Positions 12,359 through 23,955 of a stretch of 64,000 nucleotides of DNA are shown one piece after another. This DNA comes from Podospora bellae-mahoneyi (Eukaryota; Ascomycota; Sordariomycetes; Sordariales; Podosporaceae), in the NCBI RefSeq assembly GCF_035222275.1, contig NC_085886.1, positions 558,001 to 622,000 on the forward strand, given 5' to 3'. A program made the translations under genes and the position numbers. Each line of letters opens with the position of its first letter. Position 1 is the first letter of the stretch. The notes below the pieces were generated by a model, which searched no databases, was not told the DNA's origin, and saw only the letters and a list, made by a program, of their open reading frames with translations.

Positions 12359-13404
12359 ATGAAGTCCTTCACAGCTACCGCCCTGGCGGCCCTCTTGGCC
12401 CAGCAAGCCGCCGCCCATTCCACCTTCCAACAGCTCTGGGTTGATGGAACCGACTTCGGCAGCCAATGTGCCCGTCTTCCTCAGTCCAACTCTCCCATCA
12501 CCAACTACAACTCCAATGACATGCGCTGCAACATCATCGGCACCAGGCCCCAGGTCAAGTGCCCAGTCCGCGCCGGTGGCACCGTCACCGTTGAGATGCA
12601 CGCTGTAAGTGAAGCCACAATTGTCTGGACAGAAAGAGAGAGCAAACCCACTGACATGTATAAAAGCAAAACGGCGATCGCAGCTGCTCCCAGGAGGCTA
12701 TTGGTGGCGCCCACCACGGCCCCGTTTCCGTCTACCTCACCAAGGTCTCTGACGCCCTTACCGCCGATGGTTCCACCGGCTGGTTCAAGATCTTTGACGA
12801 TGGCTGGCGCAAGAACCCCTCCGGCCGCGTTGGTGACGATGATTTCTGGGGCACCAAGGATCTCAACGCTTGCTGCGGCAAGATGAACGTCAAGATCCCA
12901 TCCGACATCCCCTCGGGTGACTACCTCCTCCGTGCCGAGGCCATTGCCCTCCACGCTGCCGGTGGTGCCGGTGGTGCTCAGCCATACATGACTTGCTACC
13001 AGATCACCGTCTCCGGCGGCGGCAGCGCCAGCCCCCCTACTGTGTCCATCCCCGGACACTTCAAGGCCTCCGACCCCGGCGTCCAGGTCAACATCCACGG
13101 TGCCATGACCAACTATGTCATCCCCGGCCCCTCTGTGTATGCCGGCGGCAGCACCAAGGTTGCCGGAAGCGCGTGCAGCGGCTGCGAGGCCACCTGCGCT
13201 GTCGGCAGCTCCCCCACCACCAGCCTTACTCCTCCTGTTTCCACCAGCACTCCTGCTCCCGGCAACGGTGGCGGCGGCAGCCCCGGTGGCTGCACTGTTC
13301 AGAAGTACGGCCAGTGCGGTGGTCAGGGCTACACTGGCTGCACCACTTGCGCTGCTGGTTCGACTTGCAACACCACCAACCAGTGGTATCACCAGTGCGT
13401 GTAA
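12359..13404 (+). CDS. AA9 lytic polysaccharide monooxygenase with C-terminal CBM1
   Basis: Copper enzyme that oxidatively cleaves crystalline cellulose outside the cell and works with cellulases and the nearby GH3 enzyme. Two exons, 12359-12604 and 12667-13404, with a 62-nt intron (GTAAGT, CTGAC branch site, AAAG acceptor) give 327 aa. The signal peptide ends at Ala19, exposing His20 as the mature N-terminus (HSTFQQLWVDG). His98 (HHGPV) and Tyr189 (QPYMTCYQ) complete the histidine brace. A Ser/Thr/Pro/Gly linker (about 245-290) joins a family 1 cellulose-binding module, with its typical CGGQGYTGC and NQWYHQCV. Start ATG has context AGCCATGA and is followed directly by the signal peptide. All expected active-site residues are present. 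Confidence 0.96.
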
Positions 13405-14234
13405 GGAATGAACGAAGTAGGCCTCATGGGTGGCAGCATGTGAAGGAGTATTGTCTGGTAAAGGCACAAATTCTTGTATATACTTTTGGTCTTGTCCAAC
13501 ACAAATATAGCATCTGCATATCGCGACATCCTTGCATGTCTGTCTCTTAGGTGCCTGTGATGGTGGCGATTTCATAACAAGGCTGCGGAACAGATAAGAA
13601 GGACCGCAATCGTGCCTAGGTGGCTTTTGATACGGGTGGTTTGACGCACATATGATGCTTTGATCACGCTGCAACGCAAGTCAACGGCAATACCCGACTG
13701 AAACAGCACCAAAGCTGCCGCTACTGCCACTAAGCCACCACCTTCTGACGCCTTCATGTGCTGCTCGGGCATGAGTAGCCCTATCTCCTCTTCCTGTCCG
13801 GCTCGTCAGACGTCAAGTTCAACTAAAAGTGCCGCTGTTCAGTCGTCTGCTATTCGGTGCACCAGTCACACGACACCGAAAATGCCGGAGGTGCATATGC
13901 ATCCATTCGGCCAAAGGGGGCCGATGACCACCCTCATCGCTTTTGAATTTGGTGCCTAGTGGTTTTTGCATTTCGTTCCTGAAAATTCCAGCTTCTTTAA
14001 GATTCGAGGTTGCCTACCTACCACCCTTTCTTCCAAACCCGAGCACAAGAGAGTATCCCATTGGTCCACCCGAGAGCCAGTCCGAGCGAGAGTGTGCTCC
14101 GTGGCCCAATATATAATCGAAAGCTCTCTCATCCACTGCTACAAGCCCCTCTTCTCGTTCCATCATCATCTGACATCATCCGTCACACACAAGTTACCAG
14201 CGCACCTCCCTGGCAGAACAAACACCACTTCAAC
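13405..14234. other. intergenic region, 0.8 kb
   Basis: Holds the 3' region of the AA9 gene and the promoter of the next gene. A CCAAT box runs into TATATAAT at 14110-14117, about 120 bp before the next start codon. Nothing else recognised. Confidence 0.5.
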
Positions 14235-14784
14235 ATGTCTCGCAACTGGCCCATCGACGGCGACAACTCCGACATCCCCCACGGCTTCAAACGAATCGAA
14301 TACGACGCCGACGCCCGCGTGTACATTTACCAAAAAGGCACCCAGCTCTACGCCGCCCGAAGCAACACCTCCCCCATGACTCCCATCCCCAACCGCGCAG
14401 CATCCAACATTTCACCTGAGGGCTTCCGACAGGGCTTCCCCAATGCCGACAGAGATGAGGACAAGAATGGGGTGCGGCAGGTGCTCAAGCGGAGAGTCAC
14501 GGGAATTACTCGATCAATCACCCGGCGAGTGACGGGACGGAAACCAAATAGTTATGGATACCAGAAAGAGAATCGGGTCGGGCGGTCTCCGTCTCGGTCT
14601 CGCCCGTCGGGCTTTTTGCCAGATGAGAAGGAGGATCCGTTTGGGGATTACGCTAGTTATGAGGATGAGAGGCCCGCGACGACGTTCGACGAGATTTTCG
14701 GTGAGTGGCACTATTTCCTGAGGCCTTCGTTTTCATACCCTTTTTCTGTTTTCTCTGAAAATACTGGTGAGAATAGATGGATAA
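14235..14784 (+). CDS. small conserved fungal protein of unknown function
   Basis: Two exons, 14235-14700 and 14777-14784. The donor GTGAGT at 14701 is near perfect and the acceptor is AATAG at 14776; the spliced frame ends two codons later, giving 157 aa. Reading through instead adds about 27 residues of intron-like sequence. The N-terminus (MSRNWPIDG, then GFKRIEYDADARVY) has a Tyr-rich beta-hairpin-like stretch ending in a phrase like YQKGTQLY. The middle is Arg-rich with near-repeats (RRVTGI, RRVTGR), then a Ser/Arg stretch (RSPSRSRPS), then an acidic end. No signal peptide or membrane segment. I do not recognise the family; the opening looks like a small protein common in Sordariomycetes. 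Gene is likely, function unknown. Confidence 0.65.
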
Positions 14785-15189
14785 AGTGAGTCGTGGCTAA
14801 CGGCTTCATCGGCAAATTATAGCAAAAATGCCGAGAATGAATACTGTTTGATCAACCAAGACTGAGGGTGGCCTCCAACACATTTGAATGTGGCACGTTA
14901 TGAAGTTAAAATGTGACTGTATATAGTCAGAGGTCTCAGTCGGATCTGTAGCGGTCTTGGTGTAATGCTGTAAGCCGGTCTGAGATATCATTCACCTTCT
15001 TCAATGCGCAGAAAGGGAAGATACATTTCGGCATCAAGCCAGGTATCGGGGGTCTCAGGAGAAACTTTATGTTTCGGAGAAGTTGTCGACAATATGTTGT
15101 TAAATCTGATGGCAGGTAAACTCCTAGAGAAGATGTGCAGGGATGCGCAGCTGGTTTGGCGTTGTGTCCGAAAAGAAAGCAAAAAACAA
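14785..15189. other. short intergenic region
   Basis: 3' flank of the small gene and the 3' flank of the minus-strand tRNA-Pro. Nothing further recognised. Confidence 0.5.
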
Positions 15190-15287
15190 GGGCTCAATCG
15201 GGGATCGAACCCGAGACCTCGCACAAGCACTCCTTAGAAGTGTGGGAACAACCCGAAGCGCGAATCATACCACTAGACCATTGAGCC
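15190..15287 (-). tRNA. tRNA-Pro (CGG), intron-containing
   Basis: On the minus strand the acceptor arms GGCTCAA and TTGAGCC pair, the D-arm carries TGGTCTAGTGGTA and the T-arm GGGTTCGATCC. The anticodon loop reads TTCGGGT, so the anticodon is CGG (Pro). A 26-nt intron (15226-15251) lies after position 37, the canonical place. Removing it pairs the anticodon stem CGCGC with GTGCG (one G-U). The last base of the call is the discriminator. Confidence 0.93.
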
Positions 15288-18200
15288 TTGTTGGTTGTTA
15301 ATGTTCGGATATTGTGTACGTAACGCTACTGGCTAGGCGTGGCTTGGCAGTCTTGGTGTGTAATCGATCACCAACACCAAACGGTTGATGATGCCACCGA
15401 GATGCATGCAACGAAAATGGATAGAGAAAAAACCTCTGGAGTTATAGAGACGAGCTAGTCCATCGTCAGTTCGAGATTAGAATCACGCCATTGATTTACA
15501 TACGAGCACAGTACCTATAATATGAAACATTCCTGCTCGATGCTATAACTGACCAGTAATTCATACCCCAGGAGATTCGATGTAAGCAGGGAAATCGTAC
15601 CCTGAGGGGCGGTTTATCCTCTGAGAAGTTCTGGAAAGCCCGTGACTTGGACATCTGCCCCAAGTGACTGGCACTGGCAGAGATCAGAACAATAAATCAC
15701 ACACATGCCGTAGGTGGCATGGAAGGCACAACCTGGAACCTGCTGACCACAAACCCGAAACCAAGTAACAGTACTTAACCTGGGGAATGTACCTGGGCAG
15801 GAAGGACTTTTGGGTGTGGCTTGGTCCGGCTGAAACTGGAACGAGCAACTTGAGCACGCAAGGTACAATCGTTGGCACTCGAGCCGCCCATCAGATATGA
15901 GCCCGGCTAGGAAACGGATGTCTACCTCCCTGTAGGACGGGGCGCTAATTAAATACAGTAGGAAGTTATGCAGTCTTTGGAACTCGCAGGCCAACTACGT
16001 AACATCATTTAGCCTACTTTTCACAGGTAAAAATAGGCCTTTAATATACAACGACGTCTTATTCAATTAAATTGCACCTCATCAACTAGCAAGTATATTT
16101 TTAAAAGGTTAGCCTTCCGCGGATGTAGTGTACCATTTCCAGGGTTAAGGCAAAAACTCCTTTACGCTCACTGCCTACTCCTTACTGCCGGCCTTACCAC
16201 TCGAACTGCCCTATAGGAAGCCTCTGTAAGTCCACTATAAAGCTTACGGTAATAGTAGGGCAGTAAGGGCAGTAAGGGCAGGAAGGGCAGTGAAGGTTTA
16301 GAGTAAGTTTACACGAAAGTCTTAATATTTTGGTGTAGTTATAGCTATTTTCAATACAGGTCAACTCTTCAGATATTTTACTGCCCAAAGCGCTTAGTGC
16401 CCCGTTCTTCAGGGAGCTAGGCGTCCACTCCCTAGCCGGGCTCATCAGATATTTCACATGGCAGGAGCTTCCAGGCTTGGAAGACGGACTACTGTGGCAT
16501 GAGTTTGCTGTCACACTGGCGGTGTAGATGCTTGCTGGCATGATACTGCAGCTGCTGACAGTAGCAGCAAATTGCCCGCGGCTCCACCAGCTTTCGTCGT
16601 TAAGTTGCTGGTGGTCGAGCAGTGGCCTTCTTCCCAGGGAACCGGTTTCCCATAAACACACCCTGCTTTCCAGGTTCACGGACCCTCGCCAGGCTTTCTT
16701 GCGTTGGGGTGTTGCCCCATGGTAGTTGCTCAACCCTGGCTCTTTCCAGGTCAGCACACCCGGTATGTGGAGCTCCAACTGAATTCAAATTGCCGTTCCT
16801 ACCAAGGTACGTGGAACAAAGAACTCTCCCGTTTCTCTTGCCTCGCGATAACAACAGAGCCGGGATCAAATGCCCAACCTCTAAGTTTCAGGATGCCGCC
16901 ACCCTGCCCTTTTCGAGCATGGGAAACTCGCTTGTCTAATGATACTAGCATTGTGCTGGATTGCATTTATGCTTACACCGAATGATCCTAACTTTCCAAT
17001 TTCTTTATTTTGATTACATGAATAATGTGAATTCTGGATACCGCGCAGTCTCAACACTCTGCTATCTGCATAACATCTACACCATACCATTTCCATGGCC
17101 TTTTCTCCAATGGCCCAGTGGAACATTGCCTTCACAACAACATTGTCAAGTACCTCCCTAAGTTATCTGTGGCGAGTGACGCACTCCTGCATTCTACGTT
17201 GCCCGGTTCAGTAACGGATATACATCAAAAGCATGGGTGTCTATCTAGAATTTTAGGTGCTTTTGTCTACTCGACCTACCTGACATTGATGATAATTCGA
17301 GTAACAGGCATCCAGTACTTCTTGATGAACTTTCGGGTCTATTTCCCCGTTTTAGTGTTTGTATTGTGGATTCACCCAGTGTTGTCGATCGGGCTTCGCA
17401 AGCCCAGCACTCCTGCTCGAGACTTGAACACCCACACGCCCACTTATCCATTGGGTTCTCAACTTGCAATTTCCATTGGCCGGCAATTTATGGTCTTGTG
17501 ACAGAAGAAATCCAATGCTTGTCCAGCTGAAATTTTCGGTCTAGTTCACAAATGCAAATTCAGGAACCAAGCTCACAGCGAAGGCATTGACTAATCTAGA
17601 TTCAGGAAGCCTGTGCCTGTGCTTGTTGACAACCGGGGATCACTGCCTTCAAAGCGAGTCTCACTGCATTCTGTTTACATAAGACAAGCGGTGTCGTCGG
17701 AAGGGTCCTCGCAGGACGATGGTGTAACCCCAACGAAAATCGACGATAGGGGCATAGCCGCCGGTGCGTCCGTCAGTCACTGCATTTCGTTGTGTGACTA
17801 TAATCCCGGTGGCATCACCTGTACCTTTACGACAGCCAGTCCTCGAGGCTTTGGGTTTGCTTTTTAAAGATAACTGCGTAGAACAGGTCCTGAGCTGTCA
17901 AGTAATGCAAAGTACTTTTGTATTAACGTAGAAAAAGCCATCCCACGAGGGAACAAGAATGTGGAGGCAGGGGCTGGATCAGGAGACCCGGTCAACGCAT
18001 CATGCAACCAGGAGGAGGCTGGGCATGCTCGCTTTTGACCTGTCATCACCCGAAAGACTGAACGCCACAACATGAACTTGATTTAAGGTAGTAGCATGAC
18101 ATGTGTACATCCCACCGCAGACACGAAGAAAAACAACTAACTGCTTGGGAACCTCCCCGTGAGGTCTTTTGCCATCCTGTCCCGACCGTCGATTCTTCGG

Positions 18201-18735
18201 CTACTCCGGCCCATAACACAGCCCCTCCACTTATTAACGCCACCCAGTGGTGTGTTGCGAAGAAAGAAAGAAAAAAAGGCGGAGAGGCAAGATTGTCAGC
18301 ATTCTCTCATGTTCCTTGGACCTCTCTCCTGACATCTGTCGTAATCTTGCCCCTTCAGTCTCGTCTCCGGCCAAAAACGTATAATTCCGCGCTCAAATGT
18401 GCGGCTTTGCCAATTATGGACGTAGAAAGTTTGTGGATGACTGCCGTCCAATCCTCCTCATTGGCTGACACCATGCAGTATTCCGCCACCGCACAACCAG
18501 AGTTCTCCATGACCTTGACCTCTCCTCAAAGCCAACATCGGAGGCGAACGGCAACGAACCGTTCCAAGTATGCGAGAATGAAAAGTCTGTGAGGTGATAT
18601 TCGGGCACCATGGGGCCATCTTGAGGCGTCTCAGGCGTACCGTGTAGAGGTGGGGTCGTGTGTGTTGATAGGTAGCGTATGTCGATACAGAAACGGTACG
18701 ATGAAACCGAGGGAAGAGTCCGGGAATGGTCACAA
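15288..18735. other. gene-poor region, 3.4 kb
   Basis: No supported gene. 15,950-16,380 is AT-rich and contains a short direct repeat of the unit AGGGCAGTA (16,256-16,295). Open frames between 16.2 and 17.5 kb overlap on both strands and lack domain signals. It may hold remnants of a mobile element, but no terminal repeats or coding motifs were found. Confidence 0.45.
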
Positions 18736-18969
18736 TCAACCCCTTGAGCTCTCGTAAACAGTGACGACGAAGACGTTCTGCTCAACCTGGATAGATAAAT
18801 GGGTTAACTCTTGGATCGGCCTAAGTGAAATTTCGCAACTCACGTCGACATCAAAGTTTCCAGAACCGTACATATTTTCGAGAGATTGATAAAGACTTTT
18901 GGAACTGATGTTCCTACATGGGCGTCTGAAGGTCATTGCAACCCTCCGATACTCTTTGTTGCCTTCCAT
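18736..18969 (-). CDS. microprotein family member 1 (58 aa)
   Basis: Two exons on the minus strand, 18844-18969 and 18736-18786, with a 57-nt intron (GTGAGT...GTTAAC...TCCAG), giving 58 aa. Core: PCRNISSKSL, then a short helix (LYQSLENMYG), then GSGNFDVD at the exon end, continuing VEQNVFVVTV. It shares helix, Gly-Asn turn, strand pattern and the exact place of the intron (between VD and VEQN) with three other small genes in this window (19.6, 24.0 and 28.9 kb). No signal peptide or membrane segment. I do not recognise the family; a compact helix-plus-hairpin fold is inferred. The upstream ATG at 18969 is the only in-frame one that keeps the core intact with some leader. Confidence 0.6.
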   Translation of the reverse strand: MEGNKEYRRVAMTFRRPCRNISSKSLYQSLENMYGSGNFDVDVSCEISLRPIQELTHLSIQVEQNVFVVTVYESSRG

Positions 18970-19552
18970 GGAACCGTTTTGCTGAAATGATGGGCAAGCT
19001 GTGACACGGGTACAACGAGGAAGGAGTAGAGATGTTTGGGGGGGAGGGCGGGAGGGAAGGAGGTGGTAATATAAAAATTCCAAGCCCAAATACTGGGGCC
19101 ATCGCTTCCCACCCCTGTTTTTGTACACTTGCGCAATTCTGGTTACCTACCGGGGGCGAATCCATTATTTCGGCTTTACCCGACAGAGTTGTTATGTCCA
19201 TGCCTCGGGACCCAAGAATTTCTTTTCTGATCAATATGATAAGCGAAATAATTGAACAGGTTAGATGAACCGAGGGAAACAACCCTCCTACAGCCAGGGG
19301 CGATCCATGTGGTCTTAGCATAATGTTTGACGCAAGGGCTCGAGTTTCAGAAGAGAGCCCAGGCCTGAGACAGCTGATGCGCTATACAAATCGCCGATCA
19401 TCAGACAGCACTTGTATATTAACCCATGCCGAGTCCTTCTCTACCTCCCCCTTTGTCTCTCACACCCCCAGAACGTCCTTGCGCTCGACAACTAGAAGGG
19501 GCTGGACGCTTGTATCCGGCGATTCGAGACCACGTTCATCCCGGCCTTCGGA
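18970..19552. other. spacer between two microprotein genes
   Basis: Promoter of the first microprotein gene and 3' end of the second. Contains a G-rich stretch near 19,030-19,065. No gene supported. Confidence 0.45.
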
Positions 19553-19939
19553 CTAGAAGCTATAAGGCATAATAGATGAATTGGCGTGGATAATGTAAAG
19601 ATTTTGTTCAATCTAGGGTTGTACAATGACGAGGTTAGTGACCATCATCTGGGGAAGACAACCTCTTGATCATGAGGAGAGAGGGACGGGTACGTAGCGG
19701 GCGTTATTATATTTGCCTGGACCCAAAGGGCAACTTACCTCAACAGAGTAATTCCCTGGACCATACCATTGTTCGAGATGGCTTTGAAGCGAACTTGGCC
19801 CGATTCTCTTGCATGGTATTGTTATGATTTTCGCCGCCCCTGGATCATGATGATGGGCTAGTGGCTGGGGGCTGAAGGTTTGTGCAGAGATGGTCTTATG
19901 TCTCACAAGCGGAGAGGGAATCATTGTTGCAGGCTGCAT
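19553..19939 (-). CDS. microprotein family member 2 (86 aa)
   Basis: Two exons on the minus strand, 19739-19939 and 19553-19612, with a 126-nt intron (GTAAGT...CACTAAC...CCCTAG), giving 86 aa. A 40-residue leader rich in Pro, His and Thr precedes the shared core: IPCKRIGPSSLQ, a short helix (HLEQWYG), PGNYSVE at the exon end, then IEQNLYIIHA in exon 2. This is the closest match in the window to member 1 (CR/CK, LExxYGxGNxxV, EQN). Intron place is identical to the other members. An alternative start is Met6. Function unknown; the family looks cytosolic. Confidence 0.62.
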
Positions 19940-21279
19940 CTGTGGTGATAATAAGGGTACGGGAGGGCTGGATGGAAAGAACGATCAGTAGATGTAGGTA
20001 CCTGTCAGAAGGGCGGCTATATTGCCTGCAGGCCCACAGGTAAATGTGTAGAAAGCTGAGTGTGGAAAACTGGTAGAGGGTAAAAAAGGAGAGGAAGAAA
20101 AGGCAAGAATTTCTTTCACAACTCTTAGAGTGAGCCTCCGGGAGAAACCGATGCATTGCTGGTGTTATATACTCATAGATGGGGACCACACGAGAACAGT
20201 CACGCCTTTCCACCTTGATCCATCACGGGAGAAGGTACCTTAGATACTCATTTGCTATTGGCTTTCGTTCTCGCAGGCTGTCGATGCCTTGGGTCTAAAT
20301 GACTCTCGGTTATTGTCTTTCATTTTGTGGAACAGCAAAATGTCACTATTTTTCGGTTCGCTACAGGTTTCATCTACCTATCTAACGTAAGGTACCTAGT
20401 GCCAGGTCGGCAGCTATCAAATTGCACAAAATCCGAGGGACGGAAGTCTCACGTAAGTTTCTGAAGCTCTCACAGTTTTGGTATCGTGGGAACAGAGACA
20501 GGCTTTGTTGTTTGCATGAATGGCTTTGTATCCCCAGTAATCTGGAAGGTAGCTAGCTATCCAGGGATAAGACGAGACATGTCTGTTCTAGCCAATTGAT
20601 GCAAGTCATCTACCTGGTACAACCTAAGGTAACTGTTGACTCACATTTGGGTGCCTAACAGTCACTTGATAGGTGTTTAGTGATGACACAACATCGGAGC
20701 GACTCAGCACCTTCATTGTTCGGTGTTATTGTTGTTGTTTGTACAAGTACGTGGCGAGCTTATGTACCTAGGTAAGCTTCCCTGGCAACCCCATCACATT
20801 TGTGGGTAAGTGCCTAGGTACGCACCGAGGGAGTTGTGCCACCTGCACAGTACGCTGTCCTTGGAGCCCCCGATTCCACTCTCTTCGAGTGATAAACCTT
20901 CCCCACTTAAAAACAACTACGTAGACCATGTCAGACTGGCTCTCAACGTAAGGACAAAAATACAAAACCGTTAACTGTGGTTGTCTACGGCACCCACATA
21001 CCGGGGTAAGATAGGAGCGAATCTCTTCGCCTTCGTGGTTCTCCGCCTACATCTTTGAGCTTTGCTCGGAAAGTCAAATCTGTGCGATGCTGTAAATGAA
21101 ATGGACCAATGAGCATCCAGTGAACTTGAGGTTGCTGAAATACTTCCCTCTTCTCAGTTACAGCAAGGAGCGCAAAAGCTCAGCCATAGTTTCATTCTCA
21201 TAATGTCACCATGTTTTTGTAGAGGTTCGCCCAAATAATAGTCTGTGATAACCAAGCCATCTCCTAGGAAATATGCAAG
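19940..21279. other. intergenic region, 1.3 kb
   Basis: No gene supported. Contains several copies of TACCTAGG-type short palindromes (20,391-20,400; 20,765-20,774; 20,811-20,820). The first part is the promoter of microprotein member 2. Confidence 0.5.
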
Positions 21280-22795
21280 TTATACTTTTTCATCCACAGT
21301 GCAACCAGTATCGCTGAACCGCGTTCGCTTCGTCAGGTAATACCATAGCCCGATAACCACCGCAGTGATGGGCACTACGGCCACCGAGTATATCCAGACA
21401 TAGGGAGACACAATTTGCTCCCCTTCTGACGCATCCCAGTTAAAGAATGTCATCGAGAACAGCGACTATCAATTTGTTAGCGAGCTGCGTTAGAAAAGCA
21501 GAACTAAGTTTGTGGAAGCGTGGGTAGGTAGCTTACTGCGAGAAAAGTACCTGGGAGAAACACCATGGTCAGAAGGGCTATCAATCGCATTTGATTGCCA
21601 TCTCGACGTGTGGCTGAAGCTATCTTCATGTTTGTTCGGGTGTCTTGAAAGGCGATTTGATTCCACGACTACTCCGAACGCCAATAAATTAGCGCGTACG
21701 ACTCGATAAACGTGCGTGTCAACCTCCATGCTTGCCTGAGTGAATGAGACTTGGAAGCAGCCTATCTTTGCCTGTCATCCGTGGAAGAATCTGATATCAC
21801 TTACTAGCTGGGCTGACAATGACACCCCATCGAGGACCATGGAACACTCTCTGAGTTTGCAGTCATATTCGCCAATGATCTCTCTGAGTCTCTTCTGTAT
21901 TCTTCTTCCCTCTTCTCTGGCGTATTGATGCCATGATCCTAACGCTTTCAATTCGTCAGAAGTCTGATTGACCTCGTGTATATCGTTATGGCCGAAGGTG
22001 AGAGTCCTGCTCGAGTAAAAACTGTTTCCCAATTCCACTGAGCACGGCGATGACGAGATAATCTCCTCGTGACGAGAGAGCGCCTCCAAAAGAATCCTCT
22101 CTAAATCTTGAATATGGGCATCCATTTTGCACAGCTGGGCCCGCCATGCAACAAGAGCAATTCTCAGCTGACTGACCTCAATCCACAGGTCAACCGAGTA
22201 GTTCTCGCGGGCCAACTGGGAAGTCGGCAAGATCTCAGGTGACTTGCTCATGCTCTGGACGCGCTGAAGAAGCTTGAATAAGTGATCCTCGACCAGTTTC
22301 ATATGTCGTGTTCTTTCGATCTCCGCAACGATACCGATCATCAGCAAAGGGTGCATCCAGGAATTCTCCGCGTTCTCGATGCGCCCTGCTATTTCTTCCG
22401 CAACATCGTCCGAACAACCAAAGACAACTCCAGACGTGAATCCTGTCTTTGGGTTGAAGACACAAGAAACTGCCAAATCCTCGGCCCAAAGACCAGATGT
22501 GCGACAGCAATAATCTGTAGGTAGATATAAATTTCATAGCCTGGACAGTGACTTTTGCAGTTTACTCACAGATGTTTCTACCAGCGTGCGAGTAGAGATC
22601 TATCTCTTCAAAGAAAGACAAGTCCGATCTGCTGATGATACGCGCTGTGTCCCCATGCAGCGGAAGAGAGCTTGTAATCTGTTGGAAGGCTTCATAGGTA
22701 AAAGATAGTTTCCTGAGATGTGCTGGGTTATGCCGGGTGGCATCATGACAGCTGGCGAGACTAAAGGAAGAGCCCCGGAGTTTAGCAAGTGTCAT
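21280..22795 (-). CDS. CorA-like magnesium-transporter-type membrane protein
   Basis: Exons on the minus strand: 22570-22795, 21805-22514, 21724-21735 (12-nt micro-exon), 21537-21668 and 21280-21465; 421 aa in frame. It follows the fungal CorA-like family: HGDTARIISRSD, CVFNPKTGFTSGVVFGC, HPLLMIGIVAEIERTRHM, a long coiled helix, then NMKIASATRRDGNQM leading into two C-terminal membrane helices (LLTMVFLPGTFLA and VWIYSVAVVPITAVVIG) with FSMTFFNWD between. The GMN signature of true CorA channels is absent, so ion transport is not assured. The 5' end is uncertain: other family members are longer, and exon-like segments lie just upstream at 22.8-23.2 kb. The micro-exon is inferred from frame and splice sites. 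Confidence 0.72.
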
Positions 22796-23190
22796 TCACG
22801 TTTTGCAAGACAATGCAAGCGGCAAAGAGCGCGACCTGGGTAACTTGCATGAAAGACAGTCCAGGCTTTTGGCTTTGATCCTTCGACTTGAATACGTGCA
22901 CCACCGTCAGTAAGTAGCCCTACATGATTGCATACAGTTGAAGATGGAGATGTACGTACCAGCTCGAGCCACTCGCGTACATCGCAATCTGCGTGTAATG
23001 ACCTCTCATCCAAATCCTGTTGTCTTCACATTCAGCATCGCCAAACAACACTGCGTTACAGGGCATAGGATCATACATCGCTGCCCCAAAACCGGCCAAC
23101 TGCTTTGCTTCGTTGAGGCTTTTCCTGGTATGCAAAAAACTGTTCCAAATCCTCCTTGATGAACTTAGGGTCATTCAATGGCCAATCCAT
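22796..23190 (-). other. exon-like segments, possible N-terminal half of the CorA-like gene or a separate gene
   Basis: On the minus strand an ATG at 23190 opens 38 codons beginning MDWPLNDPKFIKEDLEQ (23077-23190), then a 60-nt canonical intron, then 19 codons ending REWLEL (22960-23016), then a strong donor GTACGT. A third open segment (SKDQSQKPGLSFMQ, to about 22,802) follows an ACTGAC branch site and AAG acceptor. I could not join it in frame to the CorA-like gene downstream. It may be its N-terminal domain with an unresolved intron, a separate small gene, or decay. Confidence 0.4.
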
Positions 23191-23955
23191 TATGATCTGT
23201 TTCTCGATGGTGTGTATTCGGTGATTCGTAGCTACCCTGTTCAACACACCAATTCCAACTGTTTTGTTTGCAGGACTGTCCCGAAAGTCAGGCTCAACGA
23301 TGACCGAGCGGAGGTTCGCTGAATGGTGCGCGAACCACAGTTGGGACGGGATGGCCTTAAGTTCCTCGATTGAATGCCACGGGATCGTCCGACCAATGAT
23401 AACACTCCATGTATGGTCATTCCAAGCGGCTCAGCCTGCATCAAGGCATTTTCTGGTTAGATCACCTGTGCTACGACGGCCAAGAATATCTGGTTCAGAC
23501 ACTGTTGGCTGCCTCGTTGGTGCAATGGACCATGCACCTGCCATCTCGAGCCAGCCCAGTACTCATTCTAAGCAGTGTATCATTGCAGGGCATCGGGCGT
23601 AGTTGGGCTCCAGGTTTGCCTGCGTTCTGAGGCGTGCTGGCAGCGCAACCAAAAGTGAAGTTTCCCTGCTGCATAACCGTACATCAAAAATACCTAAATG
23701 CAGGCGGAATGTGAGGCTCCAATTTGTATATAAGTTGGGGCTCTTTCAATAAATCTTCTTATCCAGAATGCCTTGGAAGTCTGAGTCTTTCTCGCAACGT
23801 GCCCGCCATACAAAGCCTCTTTTCAGGCCGGGTTTGGTCTTCGGCACGGAACATCCTCGCCGCTTCTTATCCATCCGGGCTTAGCCAGTACTTTACACCT
23901 GGTTGATCCCCCCCCCCTCTGAGCCAGGGCTTTCAGCGCCCAACACAGGAGAAAA
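23191..23955. other. intergenic region, 0.8 kb
   Basis: Promoter region for the divergent flanking genes. A run of nine C lies near 23,908. No gene supported. Confidence 0.4.

Noticed and set aside
12505-13674. Long minus-strand frame opposite the AA9 gene
   Set aside because: Gly/Ala-rich shadow of the AA9 coding strand, caused by its codon bias.
16194-16985. Open frames in the 16-17 kb gap
   Set aside because: Short, overlapping, no domains; the sequence is AT-rich and repetitive in part.
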